Shown here: positions 45,977 through 54,509 of the stretch, piece by piece
How positions within the stretch are numbered: position 1 is the stretch's first letter
Layout: each line of letters begins with the position of its first letter
Assembly (NCBI RefSeq): GCF_014385085.1
Contig: NZ_JACRTD010000010.1
Span: 1-64,000 of the forward strand
From: Youxingia wuxianensis
Lineage (GTDB): Bacteria; Bacillota; Clostridia; Oscillospirales; Ruminococcaceae
Length of the DNA: 64,000 nt
Direction of reading: 5' to 3'
Notes under the pieces: generated by a model
The model's input: the letters and a program-made list of their open reading frames with translations, nothing else
What the model was told of the DNA's origin: nothing
Database searches by the model: none
Made by a program: the position numbers and the translations under genes

Positions 45977-46893
45977 TGAGGGGAAGCAGTTTTGGATATT
46001 TAATCAAAGAGGGCGCTAAAAATATTTATGCCAACCGGCTGATGTCCTTCGCTTCCATTGGAACGTTGGTGGCATGTATGCTGCTCATAGGAAGCGCCTT
46101 GCTTTTTTCCATTAATGTAAACAGCTTTGTAGGCTATATAGAAGAACAAAATGAAGTGGTAGCGCTGATTTCTGACGACGCTACGGAACAAGAGGTGGAG
46201 GATATTTCCAATCAGTTGACCCTGATTGATAATATATTGGATTTCACCTATGTTTCCAAAGAGCAGGCGATTGAGGAACAGATGGCCTTATATGGAGAGA
46301 GCGCGTTTTTGCTGGAGGATTTTGAAGGGGAGAACAACCCGGAAAATCCTTTGCCTAACTCTTTCCGGCTTCGGATTAAGGATTTGTCCATCCTCTCCTC
46401 TACAATTATGAAGCTGGAAGCGGTGGAAGGAATAGAGAGCGTAAAAGCTCCTACGGAAGTAGCGGAAATTCTTTCCAGTATCAAACGTGCCGTGTATTCC
46501 GGCGGGATGTTTATTGTGCTCATTCTGATGGCGGTATCCTTGGTGATTATCGCAAACACGATTAAAATTACAGTTTTCAATCGGCGTAAAGAAATTAATA
46601 TCATGAAATATGTGGGAGCAACCGATGGATTCATTCGGCTTCCGTTTATTGTAGAAGGCTTTTTGCTGGGAATTATTTCCGCGGTACTCGCGTTTGGAGT
46701 GCTGTGGGTAGGATACAATTACGTGCTCCAGGTTCTGGCGGAAAACCCTTCCGCCTGGATTAATCAGATTTATCAGAACACGATCCCCTTTCAAAAAGTC
46801 GCCTTACAGATGGCGGCCTGGTTTGGCGGCGGCGGTATTGGGATCGGTGTGTTTGGCAGCATGTTTTTCGTGAACAAATATTTGAAAGTTTAA
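45973..46893 (+). CDS. ftsX: Cell division protein FtsX
   Basis: A 306-residue permease-like protein of the FtsX family. TM1 (about 24-44) is followed by the extracellular domain (about 50-170, with VVALISDDATEQEV and PLPNSFRLRIKDLS), then three TM segments (about 178-200, 222-246, 274-297). The extracellular domain recruits and activates a peptidoglycan hydrolase. The second Met may be the true start. The coiled-coil M23 protein downstream is the probable partner. Confidence 0.95.
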   Translation: MMRGSSFGYLIKEGAKNIYANRLMSFASIGTLVACMLLIGSALLFSINVNSFVGYIEEQNEVVALISDDATEQEVEDISNQLTLIDNILDFTYVSKEQAIEEQMALYGESAFLLEDFEGENNPENPLPNSFRLRIKDLSILSSTIMKLEAVEGIESVKAPTEVAEILSSIKRAVYSGGMFIVLILMAVSLVIIANTIKITVFNRRKEINIMKYVGATDGFIRLPFIVEGFLLGIISAVLAFGVLWVGYNYVLQVLAENPSAWINQIYQNTIPFQKVALQMAAWFGGGGIGIGVFGSMFFVNKYLKV

Positions 46894-47049
46894 TAGGTGT
46901 AAGGCGCATGTCGGCAGTACTGAAGGAGGTCTTCCGTCCAGGTACTGCTGCTGCCTTCTTTCGGCGCAGATGAAATGAGCCGAAGAAGCCTTTTGGACAC
47001 CGATTCCTAGCCATGCGGCTGGGATGGTAAACTGGAGATTTTGGGGGTA

Positions 47050-48369
47050 ATGAAAATGGATTCGAAAGGAAAGCGGATATTCGCAGCAGTAATGGCGGTT
47101 TTTCTTGCTTTGAGTATACTTGTGCCGTCTTTGGCGGTAATTGTAAATGCGGATGATGATGACCACATTCTTACAGACGAAGAGATCGAGGCGGCAGAGG
47201 CTGAACGGTTAAAAAATGAAGGTCAGCAGGAGGAAGAGGACGAAGAGGAAAGTTCCTATCAGGCGGATGATTATTCGGAAGAAAAGGCGGATTTGAAGGA
47301 CTTAAACGCCCGGCTCAGCGAACTTCAGAGCCAGCAGAACGCGATCCAGCAGAAAATCAATGCGGCTAAATCAGAAAAGGACAAGCAGTTAGCCCAAAAA
47401 CAGCAGATTGATACAGAAATGCAGTTCACCTTGGCCCAGCTGGATGTGCTCAATCAGCGGATTACTCTTTTGGAGGAAAATATTGCTCAAAAAGAGGATG
47501 AAATGCAGATCAAGCAAAAGGACATCGATAAAAATTACGAGCTGTTTAAACAGCGCCTGCGGGCGAATTATATTGCCGGAAATTCCAGCACGATTGGCAT
47601 GGTACTGGGAGCGGACAGTTTTTCCCAGTTTCTGCTGCGGGCGGAAGTGGCTACTCGGATCTCTCAGTATGACCAGGATGTAATCGATACTCTAACCCGG
47701 GAAAAAGAGGCCCTCAATGCGATTAAAGTTTCGCTGGATAAAGATAAGGCCGATCTGGAAAAAGACAAAAAAGAGATGGAAGAGAAAAAACAGCAGCTGG
47801 ATACCCAGTTAAAGGAAACGCAGGATAAAATCCAGGATATCGCGGCTATGGAGCAGGAATTTTTAGCGAATAAAGAAGCGCTGACGAAGCAGATGCAGGA
47901 AGTCCAGGCGGTCATCACCGCTATTTATGATAAGATTAACGCTAACTCCAGCAATATCCCATATGTAGGCGGTGAGATGATGTGGCCTTCCCGGACGCTG
48001 GCCCAGATCACCTCTTCCTTTGGTTCCCGTTTTGGCGGCAACGATTACCATACAGGCATTGACATTTCCGGTGGCGGCGCCATGGGATCCCCTGTTTTGG
48101 CGGCCAATACGGGGACAGTGGCACATGTAACTACCAACTTTACTCCGGGCTATGGATATGGGAAGTATCTGATCATTGACCACGGCGGCGGAAAAACGAC
48201 TTTGTATGCCCACTGCAGCTCAATTTCCGTTTCTGAAGGAGATACTGTGGTAAAGGGACAGGAGATTGCAAAGGTTGGTTCCACCGGATGGTCTACCGGT
48301 CCGCACATTCATTTTGAAGTGCGTATCAACGGAAAGGCAGTAAATCCGATGGGATATGTATCTGCATGA
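47050..48369 (+). CDS. Murein hydrolase activator, EnvC-like, with M23 peptidase domain
   Basis: A 439-residue secreted protein. A signal peptide ends near residue 37 (ALSILVPSLAVIVNADD). A long coiled coil (about 75-295) contains many heptads (ELQSQQNAIQQKINAAKSEKDKQLAQKQQ). The C-terminal M23 domain (about 315-438) has HTGIDI and PHIHFEV, the zinc ligands of lysostaphin-type endopeptidases. Unlike E. coli EnvC, whose site is degenerate, the His and Asp ligands look intact. Start is ATG 47050 or 47056. It follows ftsX after about 155 bases, the same arrangement in which FtsEX controls EnvC, PcsB or CwlO. It should cleave stem-peptide bridges under FtsEX control. Confidence 0.9.
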   Translation: MKMDSKGKRIFAAVMAVFLALSILVPSLAVIVNADDDDHILTDEEIEAAEAERLKNEGQQEEEDEEESSYQADDYSEEKADLKDLNARLSELQSQQNAIQQKINAAKSEKDKQLAQKQQIDTEMQFTLAQLDVLNQRITLLEENIAQKEDEMQIKQKDIDKNYELFKQRLRANYIAGNSSTIGMVLGADSFSQFLLRAEVATRISQYDQDVIDTLTREKEALNAIKVSLDKDKADLEKDKKEMEEKKQQLDTQLKETQDKIQDIAAMEQEFLANKEALTKQMQEVQAVITAIYDKINANSSNIPYVGGEMMWPSRTLAQITSSFGSRFGGNDYHTGIDISGGGAMGSPVLAANTGTVAHVTTNFTPGYGYGKYLIIDHGGGKTTLYAHCSSISVSEGDTVVKGQEIAKVGSTGWSTGPHIHFEVRINGKAVNPMGYVSA

Positions 48370-48456
48370 TGTGTATGAGCTTAATTTGCTTTGAAGGGTT
48401 AGAAAAATGTTGGGCCATCGGCAAAGGTAGAGATCATTTTACAAGGAGCAAAAGAG

Positions 48457-49842
48457 ATGAATAAAAAAATTCCTCTTGGCGCAGCCATTGCGTTTATGGC
48501 AATTATTGCTGCTGCTACCTTTTCAATTACCAGGGTTTACTCTATGCAAACCTTTAATGATAAGGTATACAGTATTAAAGAACGAGAATCCATGTATAGC
48601 AAAGTTGCCGAAATTGACCGTATTTCGCGGCAGAACTATGTGGAACCTATTGATGAAAATGAATTGATGGATTCGGTTGCCGCGGGGTTTGTAAACGGCC
48701 TTGGCGACCAGTATTCTCAGTACATTGACGCGCAGAAATACGCCGCGATGCAAAAGGAGTACGGTGGGAAATCGGTTTCTATTGGTATTGTAACTAAGAT
48801 GGACGAAAGCGGGTATATTCTTATAAGCGAAGTCTATCCCGATTCCCCGGCCCAGGCAGCCGGGATTGAGGCGGGAGACTTGATTATTAAAGTCGATGAT
48901 CTGGATGTCAAAACGGACAACTACAGCGAAGCGGTAGCGATGCTCCGGGGCGAGCCGGGAACAAAGATGACCATCGTCCTGCGTAAAGGGGTAGAGGACA
49001 TCACATTGGAGATGACCAGAAGGTTTGTCGAGGTGCCGTCGGTGAACAGTATGATGTTGGAGAACAATGTGGGCATGATTGTGATTAAAGAGTTTAACGA
49101 CAACACGCTGGATCAATTCAATAAGCAGGTAGACAGACTCATTGATGAAGGCGCTCTTGCGTTGATTTTTGATGTGCGCGGCACCAGTTCCGGGACTCTG
49201 CGTTCTGTAACCCAGGTCCTTGACCGGCTTCTGCCGGAAGGCCCGCTGGTATATAGTATCGATAAGAATGGAAATTCTACTATATTAGAAACCTCAGACT
49301 CCCGTGAGGTTCAGCTGCCTATGACAGTTTTGGTAAATGAAAAGACCTCAGGGGAAGCGGAACTTTTCGCGGCTGTTATTCGGGATTACCAGAAAGGCTG
49401 GATTGTTGGGGTTAAAACAGTAGGCAAAGGTTCTATGCAGACTACCTTCCCGCTGACGGATGGCAGCGCAATCCAGATTACCACTGCAAAATATAAACCG
49501 CCGGTCAGTCCCAGTTATGATGGCGAAGGGGTAAAACCGGACTATGAAGTGAAGATTACAGAAGAACAGCAAAATCTGGTAGACACCCTTGGAGTGGCGA
49601 ATGATCCACAGGTAAGCAAAGCTCTTGAAATTGCGGTCGCCGCCTTAAAACAGCTCCAAAGCGGGGATAATGCAACCACTTCTTCTCAAGCCGCAGCTTC
49701 TTCTAGTAACGCCGCAGATACCTCCTCTTCGATAGAGGAGAGCTCCTCCCAACAGGAGAGTTCTTCTGAGCAGTCCTCAGAAGAAACAGAATCTCAAGGA
49801 GAGTCCAGTACTGCCCCAGCATCTTCCCAGGCGGCCGCTTAA
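48457..49842 (+). CDS. S41-family peptidase-like protein with PDZ domain, possible pseudo-protease
   Basis: A 461-residue CtpA/CtpB-like protein. An N-terminal anchor (about 8-30) is followed by the S41 N-terminal helices, a PDZ domain (about 95-185, SPAQAAGIEAGDLIIKVDD) and the S41 core (about 190-370). In the core, EKTSGEAELFAAVIRDY aligns with the usual N-x-x-S-A-S-A-S-E motif so that the catalytic Ser position is Gly299, with Ser298 beside it. The general-base Lys324 in TVGKGSMQ is conserved, 25 residues on, as in E. coli Prc. The last 60 residues are a Ser/Glu/Gln-rich tail. RBS AAGGAG precedes the ATG. It may be inactive or use a shifted serine. It adjoins the FtsEX hydrolase cluster. 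Confidence 0.8.
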   Translation: MNKKIPLGAAIAFMAIIAAATFSITRVYSMQTFNDKVYSIKERESMYSKVAEIDRISRQNYVEPIDENELMDSVAAGFVNGLGDQYSQYIDAQKYAAMQKEYGGKSVSIGIVTKMDESGYILISEVYPDSPAQAAGIEAGDLIIKVDDLDVKTDNYSEAVAMLRGEPGTKMTIVLRKGVEDITLEMTRRFVEVPSVNSMMLENNVGMIVIKEFNDNTLDQFNKQVDRLIDEGALALIFDVRGTSSGTLRSVTQVLDRLLPEGPLVYSIDKNGNSTILETSDSREVQLPMTVLVNEKTSGEAELFAAVIRDYQKGWIVGVKTVGKGSMQTTFPLTDGSAIQITTAKYKPPVSPSYDGEGVKPDYEVKITEEQQNLVDTLGVANDPQVSKALEIAVAALKQLQSGDNATTSSQAAASSSNAADTSSSIEESSSQQESSSEQSSEETESQGESSTAPASSQAAA

Positions 49843-49859
49843 GACAGTGTTTTTTACAA

Positions 49860-49888
49860 AAAAAGAACGCCGAAAGGCGTTCTTTTTA
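49860..49888 (+). terminator. Terminator of the S41 gene
   Basis: AAAAAGAACGCC-GAAA-GGCGTTCTTTTT. Confidence 0.9.
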
Positions 49889-50003
49889 TACTTTTTAACG
49901 CATAGAATAGGACTAGTATTTATGGACGTCCAATTTTATATTTTGAAAAATTTTGGGAAGAGGAGGGAGTTTGTAAATTTTACAATAAAATTTTTTACCG
50001 CTC

Positions 50004-50032
50004 TTGACATAATTCAACGATTTGACTATAAT
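50004..50032 (+). promoter_or_regulatory. Consensus promoter of greA
   Basis: TTGACA, 17 bases, TATAAT: both hexamers perfect. The transcript would start about 80 bases before greA. Confidence 0.8.
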
Positions 50033-50117
50033 ACTAACCATTATCAGTTGATGCCCTTATGAAAAATTCGCTTATATAAGCTGGCTATAAATATTATCAG
50101 CTAGAAGGAGAAAAAAG

Positions 50118-50591
50118 ATGTCCACAGAATTATTAATGACAACCGAAGGCTATGAGGCCTTAAAAAAAGAATTAAATGAATTGAAAACCGTTACCCGTGG
50201 AGAAATATCGGAGAAAATCCGTGTTGCCAGAGGGTTTGGCGACCTGTCAGAAAACAGCGAGTATGATGAGGCGAAAAATGAACAGGCCGTGGTGGAGGCC
50301 CGGATTAAACGGCTGGAGGACCAGCTCAAATCGGTCAAGATTATTTCCAAAGAGGAACTGCCTAAAGATGTGGTCACCATCGGCTCTAAAGTGAAAATAT
50401 TGGACCTTGAATATAATGAAGAAATGGAATATGTTATTGCCAGCTCGGTGGAATCTCATCAGTCGCTTAATACGATTTCTGATGAATCCCCTGTGGGAAA
50501 AGGCCTTATGGGTCACAAGGTGGGAGATGTGGTGGAAATTCAGGCCCCTGCCGAAACCTTAAAACTGAAAATTCTCGAAATAGGTCTTTAA
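50118..50591 (+). CDS. greA: Transcription elongation factor GreA
   Basis: A 157-residue factor that rescues backtracked RNA polymerase by stimulating transcript cleavage. The N-terminal coiled coil (1-75) holds the tip acidic residues in SENSEYDEAKNEQ, which coordinate the catalytic Mg. The C-terminal FKBP-like domain contains SPVGKGLMGHKVGDVVEIQAP. Length is normal. RBS AGAAGGAG precedes the ATG. It is followed by a terminator and then lysS; the greA-lysS order is common in Firmicutes. Confidence 0.96.
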   Translation: MSTELLMTTEGYEALKKELNELKTVTRGEISEKIRVARGFGDLSENSEYDEAKNEQAVVEARIKRLEDQLKSVKIISKEELPKDVVTIGSKVKILDLEYNEEMEYVIASSVESHQSLNTISDESPVGKGLMGHKVGDVVEIQAPAETLKLKILEIGL

Positions 50592-50593
50592 TT

Positions 50594-50626
50594 AAAAAAG
50601 CAGGCTATGCAAAGCCTGCTTTTTTT
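50594..50626 (+). terminator. Terminator of greA
   Basis: AAAAAAGCAGGC / GCCTGCTTTTTT with an 8-base loop. Confidence 0.85.
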
Positions 50627-50634
50627 GTTATAAT
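50626..50634 (+). promoter_or_regulatory. Extended -10 promoter of lysS
   Basis: TGTTATAAT, matching TGnTATAAT, directly after the greA terminator; no good -35 because that region is the terminator stem. Confidence 0.45.
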
Positions 50635-50673
50635 AGTTAAGATAAATCCCAATTAGATAAAGGATGTGTAAAA

Positions 50674-52179
50674 ATGAGCGAAGTGAACGAGGTAATGATA
50701 CCCCAGGAGGACGCCGAACAGAATTTATCGGAGGTGCTCCAGGTAAGAAGGGATAAACTTGCGGCGTTAAAACAAGACGGCAAAAACCCTTTTGAAATCA
50801 CTACCTATGACCGTACCGCCTATGCCAGCCAGATTGTTGATGAATTTGATAACTATGAAGGAAAAATTGTCAGCATCGCCGGGCGGATGATGAGCCGTCG
50901 GGGGATGGGAAAAGCTTCTTTTATCGATATTGCAGATATGTCCGGGCGCATCCAGAGCTATGTAAAAATTGATATTGTAGGCGAGGACAGCTATAACGAT
51001 TTTAAAAAATGGGATATTGGGGACATTATTGGGGTGGAAGGAGAATGCTTCCGTACACACAAAGGGGAGATCTCTATTAAAGCCCATAAGATTATCCTGC
51101 TTTCCAAATCATTGCAGCCGCTGCCGGAAAAATGGCATGGCCTGAAGGATACGGAACTTCGCTACCGTCAGCGCTATGTGGACTTGATTGTAAATCCGGA
51201 GGTAAAGGATACCTTTATAAAACGTTCTAAAATTATCCGCTGCATCCGCTCCTACCTGGATAATTTGGGATTTTTGGAAGTAGAAACCCCTCTTCTGCAT
51301 CCGATTGCCGGCGGAGCGAATGCCCGTCCGTTTATTACCCATCACAATACTTTGGATATGGACATGTACCTGCGCATTGCTCCGGAGCTGTATCTGAAAC
51401 GGCTGATTGTAGGAGGTTTTGACAAGGTATATGAATTGGGAAGAATGTTCCGGAATGAAGGGATGGATACCCGTCATAATCCGGAGTTTACCATGATTGA
51501 AATGTACCAGGCGTACACCGATTATTATGGAATGATGGATCTGGCGGAGAATTTGATCCGCTATGCCGCTCAAGAGGTGCTGGGCACCACCCAGATTGTA
51601 TACGACGGAGTGGAGATGGACCTTTCCAAACCCTTTGAGCGTTTAACAATGGCAGATGCAGTGAAAAAATTCAGCGGCGTTGATTTTAACCAGGTAAAAA
51701 CTCTGGAGGAAGCCAGAGCTTTGGCCAAGGAACATCACATTGAGTATGAACAGAGACATGGCAAGGGAGATATCCTAAATCTGTTCTTTGAAAAATATGG
51801 GGAAGAGAAGATGATTCAGCCTACGTTTATTATGGATCATCCAGTGGAAATCTCCCCGCTTACGAAAAAGAAACCCTCTAACCCGGAATACACAGAACGT
51901 TTTGAACTGTTTATCCTGGGAAGAGAGTATGCCAACGCATACAGCGAGCTCAACGACCCGCTGGATCAGCGGGAGCGTTTTGAGCATCAGGCGGCCTTAA
52001 AAGCAGCCGGCGATGCGGAAGCCAATGATATTGATGAAGATTTTATCAATGCGCTGGAATATGGCATGCCGCCTACAGGAGGAATGGGAATCGGCGTGGA
52101 TCGTCTGATCATGCTGCTGACCGGCAGTGCTTCTATCCGTGACGTGCTACTGTTCCCCACCATGAAGCCAAGAGATTAA
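50674..52179 (+). CDS. lysS: Lysyl-tRNA synthetase, class II
   Basis: A 501-residue class IIb synthetase. An OB-fold anticodon-binding domain covers about 60-170. Motif 1 is in the [21 protein letters not shown] region, motif 2 is [21 protein letters not shown], and motif 3 is [15 protein letters not shown] near the C-terminus. RBS AAAGGATG precedes the ATG. No T-box is visible in the short leader. Confidence 0.97.
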   Translation: MSEVNEVMIPQEDAEQNLSEVLQVRRDKLAALKQDGKNPFEITTYDRTAYASQIVDEFDNYEGKIVSIAGRMMSRRGMGKASFIDIADMSGRIQSYVKIDIVGEDSYNDFKKWDIGDIIGVEGECFRTHKGEISIKAHKIILLSKSLQPLPEKWHGLKDTELRYRQRYVDLIVNPEVKDTFIKRSKIIRCIRSYLDNLGFLEVETPLLHPIAGGANARPFITHHNTLDMDMYLRIAPELYLKRLIVGGFDKVYELGRMFRNEGMDTRHNPEFTMIEMYQAYTDYYGMMDLAENLIRYAAQEVLGTTQIVYDGVEMDLSKPFERLTMADAVKKFSGVDFNQVKTLEEARALAKEHHIEYEQRHGKGDILNLFFEKYGEEKMIQPTFIMDHPVEISPLTKKKPSNPEYTERFELFILGREYANAYSELNDPLDQRERFEHQAALKAAGDAEANDIDEDFINALEYGMPPTGGMGIGVDRLIMLLTGSASIRDVLLFPTMKPRD

Positions 52180-52187
52180 AATGACAG

Positions 52188-52218
52188 CGGGGAGATTTTT
52201 TTAAGAAAAATCTCCCCG
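52188..52218 (+). terminator. Hairpin after lysS
   Basis: CGGGGAGATTTTT / AAAAATCTCCCCG with a 5-base loop; no U-run follows. Confidence 0.5.
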
Positions 52219-52279
52219 TATCCCTGCAGCAGAGCAGTTGGAAAAAATGGGCGCTTGAGCGCAGTAAGGAGGATGGATA

Positions 52280-52909
52280 ATGAAGACGGCGGCAAAAAAT
52301 CTCCGAGGATCTCTGGATATAAAAAAAGCGGTGTCGGCAATAATCGTATTTGGAATTATTGTCGCTCTGGTTTATGTCGCGGTCTTATACGCATCTTCCA
52401 GCGACGACGACTACCAGGCGGTGATGATCGCGGTGAGGGGCTATTTATCGGAAGAGCAGAAAATTGCACTGCAGGAACAGGTGATCCGGTATCGGCCGCA
52501 AACCCAGGACGAGGAAGAGATGGAAATCACTTTTTTAGAGTTCCCAGCCTCGGAAGGGACAGAAAGTACCGTCGCTACCTCCCAGCTGTTTAACCAGCTG
52601 GTACAGGAGATCAAAACCGGAAATGCAGACTTGTACTTTCTTGATAGCTATGTATACGGGCTGCTTGGGGATGAAACCTTATTTGAGGATTTATCCCAGC
52701 TGTACCCGGATGCGCCGGGACTGTCGGAAAAATATCGGTTTAAAATTAACGGGACGGACTTTGGAGCTGTGGACAGTTTGAAAGAACTGCCGGAACTTTA
52801 TGCGACATTGCGCAGCGCAGCATCCAGCGCAGTGAATAAAAATCCAGTCACGATCCAGCGGTATGAATGGCAGAAGCAACTTCTGGAGAAGATTGTGTAT
52901 GCAAGGTAA
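52280..52909 (+). CDS. Unknown single-pass membrane-anchored protein
   Basis: A 209-residue protein with no family I recognise. One membrane helix (about 16-40, AVSAIIVFGIIVALVYVAVLYAS) is followed by an extracytoplasmic domain. The middle segment FNQLVQEIKTGNADLYFLDSYVYGLLGDETLFEDLSQLYPD resembles the core of extracellular solute-binding proteins (a stretch that reports a bound target in lipoproteins), but it is far too short for a full binding protein. RBS AAGGAGG precedes the ATG. It follows lysS and precedes the pyr leader. Confidence 0.65.
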   Translation: MKTAAKNLRGSLDIKKAVSAIIVFGIIVALVYVAVLYASSSDDDYQAVMIAVRGYLSEEQKIALQEQVIRYRPQTQDEEEMEITFLEFPASEGTESTVATSQLFNQLVQEIKTGNADLYFLDSYVYGLLGDETLFEDLSQLYPDAPGLSEKYRFKINGTDFGAVDSLKELPELYATLRSAASSAVNKNPVTIQRYEWQKQLLEKIVYAR

Positions 52910-52980
52910 TTCTTGCGGATTTTCTCCATACATAACAAAAGATATCTTGTATTTGCCCCAAAAACTATCATTTTGACATC

Positions 52981-53009
52981 TGGACAAAAAAATGAAAACA
53001 ATGTATAAT
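52981..53009 (+). promoter_or_regulatory. Promoter of the pyr/car operon
   Basis: TGGACA, 17 bases, TATAAT. Transcription would begin near 53016, leaving a leader of about 200 bases before pyrC. Confidence 0.7.
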
Positions 53010-53030
53010 TATACATACAAAGTAGGGAAG

Positions 53031-53154
53031 GAGAATAGGTGAAGTTGGGAACGATGGTATTACAAAAGAAGAGCCTCCCGTGTTTCCTATTTTCTTTTTT
53101 CAATCGGCCATTTATCCATTTTCACCTATCCATTTTTAATGGATAGGTATTTTT
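53031..53154 (+). promoter_or_regulatory. Attenuator-type leader of the pyrimidine operon
   Basis: Three mutually exclusive helices are visible. The segment GAGAATAGG (53031-53039) can pair with CCTATTTTC (53086-53094, one G-U), closing a 46-base insert. The overlapping ATAGGTGAA (53035-53043) can instead pair with TTCACCTAT (53121-53129). The latter overlaps the left arm of a terminator, ACCTATCCATT / AATGGATAGGT (53124-53148), followed by ATTTTTAT. So the first pairing should leave the terminator free and the second should block it. No PyrR-binding-loop consensus (UCCAGAGAGGYU) is seen. The ligand or protein is unknown. Confidence 0.6.
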
Positions 53155-53216
53155 ATAACCAAAAGAATAAAAATACTCTATAAAGTTGAAAAAATATGCA
53201 GAATATTGGGAGGGAA

Positions 53217-54509
53217 ATGAATTTGAATACATTGGTGATAAAAAATGCTCATGTTATTGATCCTTCTCAAAAAATAGATGATATCTGTGATGTAATGATA
53301 ATCCATGGGAAAATTGAGAAGTTGGGAAAGGATCTGCCCGACGACGGCCGGCAGACGCTGGACGCCAGCGGGCTGGTGATGGCGCCGGGGCTGGTGGATA
53401 TGCATGTGCATCTGCGGGACCCAGGATACACCCACAAGGAAGATATTATTACCGGATGCAATGCGGCGGCAGCGGGAGGAGTTACCTCCATCGCTTGCAT
53501 GCCAAACAGCAACCCGGTGTGCGATCATCCGGATGTGGTGAAATATATTTTGGGCCGTGCCCAGCATGCCAAAGCCAAGGTATATCCGGTAGCGGCGATT
53601 ACTAAAAGCTTAAAAAGCGAGGAGCTTGCCGACATACCCGCCCTGCGAAGCGCCGGGGCGATTGGAATCAGCGACGACGGAAAACCGGTGGCAAACCATC
53701 AGTTGATGCTTCAGGCGCTGCGCTGCGGGAGCAGCGAAGGGATATGCGTTATCTGTCACGCGGAAGATTTAAATATTGTAAGTAAAGGAATTATGCATAA
53801 AGGAGAGATTAGCGCTCGGCTGAAAGTACAGGGGATTGACAGGGCCAGCGAGGACTGCGATACCGCGGCAATGGTTGCTTTGGCCGCCGCTTCCCATACG
53901 CGGGTGCATATTGCCCACGTAAGTACAAAAGGTTCGGTAGAAATTATACGGGATGCGAAAGCGCGGGGGGTGCAGGTAAGCTGCGAGACAGCGCCTCATT
54001 ATTTCTCCCTTACCCATGAGATGCTGTTAGAAAGGGACGCCAACTACCGAATGAACCCGCCTTTGCGGGAAGAAGAAGATAAACAGGCGATTATCCGGGG
54101 AATACAGGATGGAACGATCGATTGTATCGCTACTGACCATGCGCCTCATACCGTCTATGAAAAAGCGGATTTTGAAAGCGCGCCCAATGGAGTAATCGGA
54201 TTGGAAACCTCTCTGGCGGCAGGATTGACCTATCTGGTTCATCCGGGGCTGATCAGCCTCAACCGCCTGATTGAAATGATGACGATCAAACCGGCAAATA
54301 TTCTGCGAATTAACGCCGGGTCTTTAAAAGAAGGGATGCCTGCGGATTTGGTGCTGTTTGATCCAAAGTATCCATGGGTAGTAAACAAGGAAAAGTTTTG
54401 TTCTAAATCTCAGAACACCTGTTTTGATAAAGCAAAAATGACCGGCCGGGTCCGCTACACCTTCCTGGACGGGCAGATGGTTTACCAATATACGGAGGAG
54501 GACGCGTAA
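53217..54509 (+). CDS. pyrC: Dihydroorotase
   Basis: A 430-residue type I dihydroorotase converting carbamoyl-aspartate to dihydroorotate. The metal-binding DMHVHLRDPG is near 59-68, CHAEDL and HIAHVST carry further ligands, and the catalytic Asp is in ATDHAPH near 305. Start is uncertain: ATG 53217 lies only two bases after GGGAGGG, TTG 53223 has better spacing (eight bases), and the ATG at 53196 lies before the RBS. It is the first gene of pyrC-pyrF-carA-carB and follows the attenuator leader. Confidence 0.94.
   Translation: MNLNTLVIKNAHVIDPSQKIDDICDVMIIHGKIEKLGKDLPDDGRQTLDASGLVMAPGLVDMHVHLRDPGYTHKEDIITGCNAAAAGGVTSIACMPNSNPVCDHPDVVKYILGRAQHAKAKVYPVAAITKSLKSEELADIPALRSAGAIGISDDGKPVANHQLMLQALRCGSSEGICVICHAEDLNIVSKGIMHKGEISARLKVQGIDRASEDCDTAAMVALAAASHTRVHIAHVSTKGSVEIIRDAKARGVQVSCETAPHYFSLTHEMLLERDANYRMNPPLREEEDKQAIIRGIQDGTIDCIATDHAPHTVYEKADFESAPNGVIGLETSLAAGLTYLVHPGLISLNRLIEMMTIKPANILRINAGSLKEGMPADLVLFDPKYPWVVNKEKFCSKSQNTCFDKAKMTGRVRYTFLDGQMVYQYTEEDA

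Noticed and set aside
46903-46965. 21-residue frame and hairpin between ftsX and the M23 gene
   Set aside because: Too short, with no RBS and no U-run after the hairpin; no evidence of function.
49847-50062. 71-residue frame before greA
   Set aside because: It spans the terminator and promoter region and has no RBS.
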